8,621 bases of DNA, taken from Rickettsiales bacterium. GTDB lineage: Bacteria; Pseudomonadota; Alphaproteobacteria; Rickettsiales; UBA1997. Numbering within the stretch: position 1 is the stretch's first letter; every line of letters starts with the position of its first letter. The stretch covers positions 1 to 8,621 of the forward strand of contig CANGNU010000035.1 in the NCBI GenBank assembly GCA_947455365.1, written 5' to 3'. Below the pieces are notes generated by a model. It had not been told where the DNA came from and did not search any database. It saw nothing but the letters and a program-made list of their open reading frames with translations. The translations under genes and the position numbers were made by a program. Below, in pieces: positions 1 through 6,094 of this stretch.

Positions 1-2
1 AT

Positions 3-917
3 ACCTACTTTACTGTGAGAAAATTTTTAAAATATTGGCAACCAACAAAAGCAATTTTTGTTGAATCAGAAATTTGGCCAAATTTTATCGAAGAGGCGCG
101 CAAGCTAGAAATAGCAAGGGTTTTGGTTAATGCGCGCATTTCAAAAAAATCATTTTCACGCTGGAAATTTGCACAAAAATTTGGTGTAAATATTTTTAAT
201 TCTTTCTCATTAATTTTTGCACAAAGCGAAGAAGATAAAAATCGTTTGCAGCAATTAACCAAGCAAGAAGTGCGCTATATTGGCAATTTAAAGGCGCAGG
301 CGAGCAGTTTGCAATTTGATAAAGAGGAATTACAAAATTTAAAAAATCAAATTGGGCAGCGCAAATTTTGGCTTGCAGCTAGCACCCATAATGGCGAAGA
401 AGAAATTATTTTTGCGGTGCATAAAAAATTGCAGCAAAAATTTTCTGATATTTTAACAATTATCGTGCCAAGGCATCCGCAGCGCGCCTTAGAAATTAAA
501 GCTTTGGCGCCAAGTTTAAATTTTGCTCAAAGAAGTTTGCAAGAAAAAATTTTACCACGAACAGAAATTTATTTGGCCGATACTTTGGGTGAATTAGGGT
601 TATTTTATGCATTGGCAAAATTTACTTTTTTGGGTGGTTCGCTAGTTGAAGTTGGTGGGCATAACCCTTTCGAGCCAGCACAGCTAAGGTGTGCCATTAT
701 TAGCGGCAATCAAGTTGCAAATAATCAAAAAGCTTTTGATGAGTTAATTTTTAAGCAGGCCTGTGTTAGTGTAAAAAATTCTGAAGAATTATTTATTGCT
801 GTTGAAAAATTCTTAGAAGATGGTTCTGTGACAGAGAAGCAGGCGGATAGGGCGTTTATAGCTGTTTCTGCAGAAAAAAATATTGCACAAAATATTGTTA
901 AAGAAATTTATAAATAA
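3..917 (+). CDS. waaA: 3-deoxy-D-manno-octulosonic acid (Kdo) transferase, 5'-truncated by window edge
   Basis: WaaA (KdtA) transfers Kdo from CMP-Kdo to the lipid A precursor at the cytoplasmic face of the inner membrane, building the LPS inner core. The frame is open to base 3, so the GTG at 15 is an internal Val. About 300 of the usual 420-430 residues are present, and the N-terminal acceptor-side part, including any membrane anchor, is missing. Counting from the GTG, family motifs are VESEIWPN (16-23), NARIS (39-43), the start of the C-terminal GT-B domain at WLAASTHNGEEEI (119-131), PRHPQRALEI (152-161), and the CMP-Kdo-binding stretch from DTLGELGLFYA (189-199) through GGSLVEVGGHNPFEPA (207-222). 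The stop lies 2 bp from the convergent stop of the eptA-like gene, which also acts on lipid A. No hairpin terminator is visible between them. The identification is secure; only the 5' end is unknown. Confidence 0.94.
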   Translation, partial: TYFTVRKFLKYWQPTKAIFVESEIWPNFIEEARKLEIARVLVNARISKKSFSRWKFAQKFGVNIFNSFSLIFAQSEEDKNRLQQLTKQEVRYIGNLKAQASSLQFDKEELQNLKNQIGQRKFWLAASTHNGEEEIIFAVHKKLQQKFSDILTIIVPRHPQRALEIKALAPSLNFAQRSLQEKILPRTEIYLADTLGELGLFYALAKFTFLGGSLVEVGGHNPFEPAQLRCAIISGNQVANNQKAFDELIFKQACVSVKNSEELFIAVEKFLEDGSVTEKQADRAFIAVSAEKNIAQNIVKEIYK

Positions 918-919
918 AA

Positions 920-2512
920 TTATCTTTGACAAATGCTTGAATTGTTTTTATTGCTAAACTCAATGCCAGAGCAGTCTAACAGCGAATAAAATAAATTATC
1001 ATGCGATAATTTTTCTGCAATTTTTTCTTGTGCATTGTAAAATTTTTGTCGGTAAAACTTATTTTTCATCAAATTATCAGACATCCACAAAAACATCGGA
1101 ACTTGATGCGCAGGGCTGTTAACATCGTTGGGGCCGTGGTAATAAATTCCATCTTCACCCAAAAATTGTCCATGATCAGAAATATAAATTAGCAGAGCAT
1201 TTTTATTTTTTAGTGAATCAACTACTGAATTTATAAAAAAATCGGTATAAGCAATGCTGTTATCATAGGAATTTATAATCTGTTGGCGCTTACAGTTATC
1301 AAGGTTTTTGTCGTTGCAAGTGGGGCTAAAAATTTTAAAACTTTTAGGATAACGATCGTCATATAAAAAATGGCTACCTTGTGTGTGCAAAATTATAAAA
1401 CTATCGCGAGGCCTTGTTAATTCTAGCTTTAAGTCATCAAGCAAATATTCATCATAAATGTCATTGCCGCCAATTTTACGGGCAATTTTTTCGGCAAAAT
1501 AAAAATTTTCAGCCTGCAATGCAAGCAGCATTAGCGCATTATCGTCGCCAAAAGCTTTTTGTGTTGAGAACCATGAAGTAGAAAAGTTTAATTGCTGAAA
1601 AACTTTAATTATTGATTCTTCTTTTGCAGGAAGTGAAAAGTCTGTGGAGTCTTGCCGTGACAGCATGCATGGCACTGCAAATGCGGTGGCATTTCCACAA
1701 GGTGCAACAGTTTTAAAGCTCAAAAGATTTTTAATTTTAGCAACTCTTGGGGAGGTTTCTCGCGCATAACCATTGATTGAAAAATTTTGCGCTCGCGCCG
1801 ATTCGCCAATAATTAAAACCACTTTTAAATCACCAATTTTTTGCGCAGAATTTTTTGTTTTTAATGATGAGTTAATCGAAACAAGGTGCGATCTTTCTTC
1901 TTTAGATGGATAATCGGCATAATAGTCAACAACAGACCGAATAAGGCCTGCAGGTTGATAAGAAAAAATTATTCCCCTTCTAACTTGATGATGCAGCGAG
2001 GCAAGTATTATAAAGAAAAATAGAAAAAATCCGCCAAGAAAAAAATTGGTTTTGCGAGAAATATCTTTGGTGAATTGAATTTTTTGCAGTGCCAGAACTG
2101 GCAGAAAAAAGTAAAATAGCGAATATAAAAAGACATTTTTTATAATAAAAACATCGGAAATGTCGTTGGCATTATCTAGTAAATTTGCAACAACAACTTG
2201 ATCAATAATAACATGAAACTCGTTGAAAGAGTAAGATGCAAAGCCACAGATAAAACTAATTGCTAACAATAATATTATAAAAATTGTGCGGCGAAAACTA
2301 GCAAAATAAAGTAATGAGAAAATTAGAAAATAATTGAAGGAAATTTCATAAAAATAAGTGATGAATTTTTCTAATTTAAAGCCGCTGGCACTGAGGGTAG
2401 AAAATTTTTCAACGCAGAAAAAAAAGTTACAACCAAAAACAATAAATGCTGCAAATCCAAGGCAGACAATGGTTTGTGACAGTTTTATTTTTTTAGAAAA
2501 AAATTTCCACAT
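920..2512 (-). CDS. eptA: lipid A phosphoethanolamine transferase (EptA/MCR-type, inner membrane)
   Basis: This predicted inner-membrane enzyme moves phosphoethanolamine from phosphatidylethanolamine to lipid A, lowering surface charge. The 530-residue protein has an N-terminal membrane part (hydrophobic segments near 12-32, 57-71, 76-93, 122-142 and 157-172) and a periplasmic alkaline-phosphatase-fold domain. Catalytic features are IGESARA (E237, metal ligand), CGNATAFAVPC (T276 as the expected nucleophile), SDHG (D446/H447), H459 and PAHQVP (H469). Cys pairs 272/282 and 399/407 match the conserved disulfides of EptA. I place the start at ATG 2510-2512 (MWKFF). A longer reading to 2599 would take its first 29 residues from the 3' end of rnpB. 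No clear Shine-Dalgarno site is visible. Only about 35 bp separate it from rnpB on the same strand with no terminator, so read-through from rnpB is plausible. The exact lipid A position, or a core-directed relative such as CptA, cannot be decided. Confidence 0.88.
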   Translation of the reverse strand: MWKFFSKKIKLSQTIVCLGFAAFIVFGCNFFFCVEKFSTLSASGFKLEKFITYFYEISFNYFLIFSLLYFASFRRTIFIILLLAISFICGFASYSFNEFHVIIDQVVVANLLDNANDISDVFIIKNVFLYSLFYFFLPVLALQKIQFTKDISRKTNFFLGGFFLFFFIILASLHHQVRRGIIFSYQPAGLIRSVVDYYADYPSKEERSHLVSINSSLKTKNSAQKIGDLKVVLIIGESARAQNFSINGYARETSPRVAKIKNLLSFKTVAPCGNATAFAVPCMLSRQDSTDFSLPAKEESIIKVFQQLNFSTSWFSTQKAFGDDNALMLLALQAENFYFAEKIARKIGGNDIYDEYLLDDLKLELTRPRDSFIILHTQGSHFLYDDRYPKSFKIFSPTCNDKNLDNCKRQQIINSYDNSIAYTDFFINSVVDSLKNKNALLIYISDHGQFLGEDGIYYHGPNDVNSPAHQVPMFLWMSDNLMKNKFYRQKFYNAQEKIAEKLSHDNLFYSLLDCSGIEFSNKNNSSICQR

Positions 2513-2547
2513 GAAGTATTGGCTTAATTTTATTTTGGTTTTGCGAG

Positions 2548-3027
2548 GGTGAATGTAAGGCAAGCGATAAGCCGGATTTTGTCGTGTATGGCCATTCATC
2601 TAGTGTTAACATTGCTGTTAACCTCAAGCAACCTACCCGGGCAGCAACTCAAGAACAAGTTTGTATATATTGTGTATATACGGCGCCACCCCTATTTGGT
2701 TTTGCTCCTAGCAGGGTTTTTCAAGATGCGCGTTACCACGCAAAATAGTGAGCTCTTACCTCGCTTTTTCACCCTTACCAGCCTTCGCCAAGGCTATGGC
2801 TGGCAGGCCTACTTTTCTAAGAAATGCGGGCCTGCCAGCCGTAGCTTAAGCGAAGGCTGGCGGTATATTTTCTGTGACACTTTCCCTTGCCAAGCCTTAT
2901 ATATTCAGGCTTGGCAGCCAGCTCTTAACTGGTGCTATATTTCTTGTGGAGTCCGGACTTTCCTCTTATTTTCATCGCCAACCGTAAGGCCAGCGAAAAA
3001 CAAGCGACCATATACTTGCCTTACAAG
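2548..3027 (-). ncRNA. rnpB: RNase P RNA (type A), with an expanded P12
   Basis: This is the catalytic RNA of RNase P, which trims tRNA 5' leaders. On the minus strand the conserved core GAGGAAAGTCCGGACTCC lies at 2965-2948. Also recognisable are CACAGAAA, TAAGGGTGAAA, GGTAAGAGCTCAC, CAAATAGGGG, CCCGGGTAGGTTGCTTGAG and the 3' block with GATGAATGGCC and AATCCGGCTTATCG. P1 is a perfect 11-bp helix between 3025-3015 and 2564-2554, fixing both ends to within a few bases. The probable P9 stem is long, with 10 bp between 2888-2897 and 2907-2916. P12 is occupied by an 83-bp palindromic element. The total of about 480 nt exceeds the usual 350-400. A 161-codon frame on the other strand across this gene is not coding. 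Confidence 0.96.
2778..2860. repeat. 83-bp palindromic element inserted in stem P12 of rnpB
   Basis: Two 33-base arms (2778-2810 and 2828-2860) are inverted copies identical at 28 of 33 positions, opening with CCAGCCTTCGC and ending GGCTGGCAGGCC. They enclose a 17-base centre that itself folds as TTTC-TAA-GAAA (2814-2824). On the RNA strand it sits exactly between ACCG(C) and TAAGGGTGAAA, the borders of stem P12, which is only about 20 nt in typical alphaproteobacterial RNase P RNAs. Its GC-rich arms contrast with the AT-rich surroundings. Its habit resembles the Rickettsia palindromic elements, which insert in genes while keeping them functional, but I cannot assign it to a named family. No other copy is present in the window. 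Confidence 0.82.
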
Positions 3028-3043
3028 ATTGTGATTGTAGAAT
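3016..3043 (+). promoter_or_regulatory. possible divergent promoter for the 3073 gene and trpS
   Basis: TTGCCT (3016-3021), a 16-base spacer and TAGAAT (3038-3043) would start transcription near 3050, about 23 bases before the ATG at 3073. The -35 box overlaps the first bases of rnpB and the -10 interleaves with the rnpB promoter on the other strand. The match is moderate and the region is AT-rich, so this is tentative. Confidence 0.35.
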
Positions 3044-3062
3044 GCAAGCCTCCTTAATTCAA
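3034..3062 (-). promoter_or_regulatory. predicted sigma-70 promoter of rnpB
   Basis: Reading the minus strand, a -35 box TTGAAT (3062-3057) is followed by exactly 17 bases and a -10 box TACAAT (3039-3034). Seven bases further, at about 3027, begins the P1 helix of the RNase P RNA. The match in sequence, spacing and predicted start site is what a strong stable-RNA promoter should show. Confidence 0.75.
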
Positions 3063-3072
3063 TGTTAATTTT

Positions 3073-3309
3073 ATGTCATTCTTTGGAAAGAAAGATTCTG
3101 AGGTTACCGAAAAGCCAAAGCAAAATGCTGGCCAGCAGTCAGTTCCCGATGCTTTGAAGGGTAGTGAGCAAATGAAAAATGATGTCGAAAAAGTTATGAA
3201 AGATTTAATGAATGCAAAGGCGAAGCCGCAAGAGAAGCAGGCTCAAGCCGTGCAAGAAAAATTGCCTGATCCGAAAAATCAGGAAAATGATAAGGGAAAT
3301 TCAAGATAA
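3073..3309 (+). CDS. small charged hypothetical protein upstream of trpS
   Basis: I do not recognise a family for this 78-residue protein. It begins MSFFGKKDSE and is otherwise hydrophilic and rich in Lys, Gln, Glu and Asp. Residues about 27-65 could form a helix (SEQMKNDVEKVMKDLMNAKA), and the tail is low-complexity with Pro and Gln. There is no signal peptide, membrane span or Cys. Its stop is 6 bp before the trpS ATG, and trpS has no good ribosome-binding site of its own, which fits translational coupling. It lies immediately downstream of the divergent rnpB promoter region and has no clear Shine-Dalgarno sequence itself. The tight spacing and clean open frame favour a real gene, but a chance frame cannot be excluded without homologues. 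Confidence 0.55.
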   Translation: MSFFGKKDSEVTEKPKQNAGQQSVPDALKGSEQMKNDVEKVMKDLMNAKAKPQEKQAQAVQEKLPDPKNQENDKGNSR

Positions 3310-3315
3310 AATCGC

Positions 3316-4293
3316 ATGAAAAAAACAGTACTTTCGGGCATTCAGCCCTCTGGAAATCTACATTTAGGCAATTATTTAGGTGCGGTGCGCAACTGGATTG
3401 GCTTGCAAGATTCGCATAATTGTCTTTTTGGCATTATGAATTTGCATGCAATTACGGTGCCACAAAGTCCTGCTGCTCTAAGGCAGAATGTGTTTGATGC
3501 GGCGGCGGTTTATTTGGCTTGCGGTCTTGATCCAAAAAAATCTTCGATATTTGTGCAAGGTGAGGTGAGTGAGCATGTAGAGCTGGCGTGGGTTTTGGGG
3601 TGCTTGACTCCGCTTGGTTGGTTAAATCGCATGACGCAATTTAAGGAAAAATCTGCCGATAATGAAGCTCTTGGGCTCTACTCCTACCCCGTTCTAATGG
3701 CTGCTGATATTTTACTTTACCACGCCCATCTAGTGCCAGTTGGCGAAGATCAGAAGCAGCATCTCGAGCTTACGCGCGACTTGGCTGGCGCATTTAATCG
3801 TCGCTATGGTAAGGAATACTTCAAACTGCCTGAGCCTATGATTTTACAAGGTGTAAAGCGTATCATGTCTCTGCAAGATGGCACTAAAAAAATGAGCAAA
3901 TCAGAAGAATCCGACCTCTCGCGCATCAACCTTGAAGATGCGCCAGACTTAATTAAAAAGAAGATAATGAAGGCTAAAACCGACTCGCACGCAGCCATTG
4001 AATATGACGAAAATCGCCCCGAAATTTACAACTTACTAAACATCTTCGCCACCTTCAGCGGCAAGCCAGCAGAGGCCATCGCGCAAGAGTATAAAACCGC
4101 AGGCAACAGCAAGTTTAAAACCGACCTTGCCGAAATTATAGTTGAAAATTTACGCCCAATCCAAGATAATCTTGCCCGCTTCAAGCAAGACAAGGCCTTT
4201 ATTGCCAACATTTTGCAACAAGGAAAAGAAAACGCACAAGCAATTGCCGCCAAAACAAAACGCGAAGTGTTTGAATTGGTCGGCCTAAATTAA
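3316..4293 (+). CDS. trpS: tryptophanyl-tRNA synthetase
   Basis: TrpS is a class I aminoacyl-tRNA synthetase that charges tRNA-Trp in the cytoplasm. The 325-residue protein is close to the usual bacterial length (about 330). The Rossmann catalytic domain opens with SGIQPSG and the HIGH-type signature HLGN (16-19). It continues with tryptophan- and ATP-pocket landmarks such as YPVLMAADILLY (124-135) and PVGEDQKQHLELTRD (141-155), then the KMSKS loop (192-196). The C-terminal helical anticodon-binding part runs from about 205 to the end. All catalytic motifs are intact. The ATG at 3316 gives the expected N-terminus (KKTVLSGIQPSG) and follows the small upstream gene by 6 bp. Downstream is a 198-bp gap with a short hairpin and a large palindrome, but no classical terminator with a T-run. 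Confidence 0.98.
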   Translation: MKKTVLSGIQPSGNLHLGNYLGAVRNWIGLQDSHNCLFGIMNLHAITVPQSPAALRQNVFDAAAVYLACGLDPKKSSIFVQGEVSEHVELAWVLGCLTPLGWLNRMTQFKEKSADNEALGLYSYPVLMAADILLYHAHLVPVGEDQKQHLELTRDLAGAFNRRYGKEYFKLPEPMILQGVKRIMSLQDGTKKMSKSEESDLSRINLEDAPDLIKKKIMKAKTDSHAAIEYDENRPEIYNLLNIFATFSGKPAEAIAQEYKTAGNSKFKTDLAEIIVENLRPIQDNLARFKQDKAFIANILQQGKENAQAIAAKTKREVFELVGLN

Positions 4294-4300
4294 TTCAATT

Positions 4301-4315
4301 GGCCGTAGCACGGCC
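4301..4315. other. short GC hairpin just after trpS
   Basis: GGCCGT-AGC-ACGGCC forms a 6-bp stem with a 3-nt loop, 7 bp after the trpS stop. No T-run follows on the plus strand, so it is not a standard intrinsic terminator. It may still mark or protect the trpS mRNA 3' end. The 6-3-6 geometry is the same as the inner hairpins of the two large palindromes in this window. Confidence 0.4.
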
Positions 4316-4342
4316 TAGTAAAAAGTAAAAAATCCTAAGAAA

Positions 4343-4466
4343 GGAAATTTTTGCATGAGGAATTTTGTCAGCCTGTGTCAAAATAGGTCAGCGCGTCTCC
4401 CGCAGGGAGAATTAGCGTGACCTAGTTTTGATTCAGGCTGACAAAATTCCTCATGCAAAAATTTCC
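4343..4466. repeat. 124-bp palindrome between trpS and nadA
   Basis: The outer arms 4343-4375 and 4434-4466 are perfect 33-nt inverted copies (GGAAATTTTTGCATG... at the left edge). Inside them pairing is interrupted: TCAAAA/TTTTGA (4378-4383 with 4426-4431), then GGTCA(g)CGC/GCGTGACC (4386-4394 with 4415-4422), then a terminal hairpin TCTCCC-GCA-GGGAGA (4396-4410) with ATTA unpaired on its right. It fills most of the 198-bp trpS-nadA gap and ends 25 bp before the nadA ATG. No target-site duplication is evident at the edges. It could cap the trpS transcript as a strong hairpin, or be a small non-autonomous element. Confidence 0.85.
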
Positions 4467-4491
4467 GAGGACGAGAATAAAAGTTTAAAAA

Positions 4492-5487
4492 ATGCTTACA
4501 AATTCTGACAAAATAAAAATTCCTACCGGTGCCGATTTGCTCAATGAAATAGAGCGTTTGAAGCGCGAACACAACGCAGTAATTCTTGCCCATTTCTACC
4601 AAGATTCTGAAATTCAAGACATTGCCGATTTTGTCGGCGACTCGTTAGATTTGTCGCGCAAAGCCGCCACCACCAACGCCGACACCATCATGTTTTGCGG
4701 CGTAAAATTTATGGCCGAAGTTGCAAAAATTTTGTCGCCAAATAAGCGTGTTTTAGTCCCCGATTTTAAAGCCGGTTGCAGTTTAGAAGAATCGTGCCCA
4801 CCCGCGCAGTTTGCGGCTTTCAAGAAGCAACACCCCGATGCAATTGTTGTTACTTACATTAATTGCTCTGCTGAAATCAAAGCACTTTCTGACATTATCG
4901 TTACTTCAACTAACGCAAAAAAAATTATCGATCAAATTCCAAAATCACAAAAAATTATTTTCGCGCCCGATCAACATCTTGGTCGTTACCTCAATAAAAT
5001 CACAGGTCGCGACATGATTCTTTGGCATGGCAGTTGTATTGTTCATGAACAATTTAGCGAAAAAGAATTGGTGAAGTTGATGGCGAATCACCCACAAGCT
5101 AAGGTGATTGCGCACCCTGAATGTCCCGAAAATTTGCTGGCGCATGCGCATCATATTGGTTCGACATCGTCGTTAATTAATTTTGCAACAAAGTCGGAAG
5201 GTGGCGAGTTTATTGTCTTGACCGAGCCTCACATTATTCACCAAATGCAGCAAAAAAACCCTAGCGCGCAATTTTATGATTGTCCGTTTGTTGATAAAGC
5301 GGGCTGCACTCTTTGTAACACTTGCCCTTACATGCAGTTGAATAGTTTGGAAAAAATTTATTTAGTGCTGAAAAATGTGGGTAATAAATCTGCTTCTTCA
5401 AAGCAAATTGGGGGAGAATTGTTTTTAGATGAAGCCTTGAGAATTAAGGCCGCAAAGCCTCTTCGTAAAATGTTGGAAATGTCTTAG
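4492..5487 (+). CDS. nadA: quinolinate synthase
   Basis: NadA condenses iminoaspartate (from NadB) with dihydroxyacetone phosphate to quinolinate, the de novo precursor of NAD, in the cytoplasm using a [4Fe-4S] cluster. The 331-residue protein carries the triplicated NadA fold. Expected cluster ligands are C96 (KAGCSLEESCP), C211 (HPEC) and C278 in CTLCNTCPYM (272-281). The last is a CxxCxxC motif like the one in E. coli NadA that has been linked to redox switching. Substrate-site landmarks include AHFYQDSEIQDIAD (33-46), FVGDSL (47-52), YINCSAEIKA (122-131) and GSTSSLINF (223-231). Partners nadB and nadC are not in the window. The ATG chosen gives a normal N-terminus, with no strong Shine-Dalgarno site at the usual distance. 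It converges with the acetyltransferase gene across 18 bp. Confidence 0.97.
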   Translation: MLTNSDKIKIPTGADLLNEIERLKREHNAVILAHFYQDSEIQDIADFVGDSLDLSRKAATTNADTIMFCGVKFMAEVAKILSPNKRVLVPDFKAGCSLEESCPPAQFAAFKKQHPDAIVVTYINCSAEIKALSDIIVTSTNAKKIIDQIPKSQKIIFAPDQHLGRYLNKITGRDMILWHGSCIVHEQFSEKELVKLMANHPQAKVIAHPECPENLLAHAHHIGSTSSLINFATKSEGGEFIVLTEPHIIHQMQQKNPSAQFYDCPFVDKAGCTLCNTCPYMQLNSLEKIYLVLKNVGNKSASSKQIGGELFLDEALRIKAAKPLRKMLEMS

Positions 5488-5505
5488 GAGGAATATTTTT
5501 TTAGA

Positions 5506-6081
5506 TCATTTTGCTAAAAATTCTTCACGCAAAATGCTAAACATATAAACATCAACTAATTTGCCGCGATGCAAACGATGTTGCCGCAAGCGCCCTTCAT
5601 ACTGTAAGCCGCATTTCTCAAGCAAGCGCACCGATCCCTCATTATAAATTGAAGTTACTGCCTCAATGCGATTAATGCTCATCGTGGCGAAGCCATATTG
5701 CAGAACGGCTTGCACCGCTTTAGTCATAATTCCTTTGCGCCAAAATTCTTGCGCCATGTCATAACTTAGCTCAATGCGATTATTGTAAGTATTGTGCGAA
5801 GTTAGGCCAATAGTGCCAATCATGCGGTCATCATGCTTGGTGGCGATGGCAAAATAAACGCCGTCATTGCGATAAAAAACATTTTTCCAATAATAAAATT
5901 CGTGGCGCGCATCTTCTAAGTTGGTGGGAATTTCGGCTAAGATAAATTCGTTAACTGCAGGGTCAGAATAGTAGCGAAAAAAATCGACCGCGTCTTTGTC
6001 TTGCTGCTCGCGCAAGATGTAATTGTCGCCAAGATCGATTGCTGCGGGAAATTGTTTTTGTTGATATGGATAGCTGTTCAT
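5506..6081 (-). CDS. RimJ/RimL-family GNAT N-acetyltransferase
   Basis: This is an acetyl-CoA-dependent N-acetyltransferase of the GNAT fold, closest in pattern to the RimJ/RimL group that acetylates protein N-termini such as ribosomal proteins. The 191 residues include the conserved core strand IELSYDMAQEFWRKG (103-117), with the acetyl-CoA phosphate-binding segment RKGIMTKAVQAVLQYGF (115-131). The typical C-terminal signature N-EGSVRLLEKCGLQYEGRLR (147-166) follows. Family length is normal. The ATG at 6081 lies 13 bp after the ftsY stop on the same strand, so the two are probably co-transcribed, although no functional link to SRP targeting is evident. The substrate cannot be told from sequence: a ribosomal protein, another protein, or a small molecule is possible. 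Confidence 0.9.
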   Translation of the reverse strand: MNSYPYQQKQFPAAIDLGDNYILREQQDKDAVDFFRYYSDPAVNEFILAEIPTNLEDARHEFYYWKNVFYRNDGVYFAIATKHDDRMIGTIGLTSHNTYNNRIELSYDMAQEFWRKGIMTKAVQAVLQYGFATMSINRIEAVTSIYNEGSVRLLEKCGLQYEGRLRQHRLHRGKLVDVYMFSILREEFLAK

Positions 6082-6094
6082 TTTGGTAAAATTA

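Noticed and set aside
2513..2599. 29-residue N-terminal extension of the eptA-like protein
   Set aside because: These codons are the conserved 3' end of RNase P RNA. The normal EptA N-terminus with its first membrane helix begins at the ATG at 2512.
2549..3034. 161-codon open frame on the plus strand
   Set aside because: It lies entirely antisense to rnpB, whose conserved core is unmistakable. The translation has no family pattern and its length is explained by few stops in a structured RNA gene.
4290..4300. Shared 11-mer TTAATTCAATT between the trpS end and the arm of the 7046-7233 palindrome
   Set aside because: It is short and almost pure A/T, so coincidence is likely; no longer similarity extends from it.
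4301..4315. Hairpin after trpS as an intrinsic terminator
   Set aside because: There is no T-run on the plus strand, where termination of trpS would require it. Recorded only as a hairpin.
4378..4617. 79-codon minus-strand frame across the trpS-nadA gap
   Set aside because: It runs through the palindrome and antisense into nadA, with no recognisable pattern. It is a by-product of the inverted repeat.
5486..5504. Strong Shine-Dalgarno-like TAGGAGGA right after nadA
   Set aside because: No start codon with an open frame follows at a suitable distance; the sequence reaches a stop within a few codons and then the convergent gene. Probably chance.
5491..5523. A/T stem (GAAT...TTTTTAG with CTAAAAATTC) as a bidirectional terminator between nadA and the acetyltransferase
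   Set aside because: The stem needs a bulge and is almost all A-T, with a right arm inside coding sequence. It is too weak to call in AT-rich DNA.
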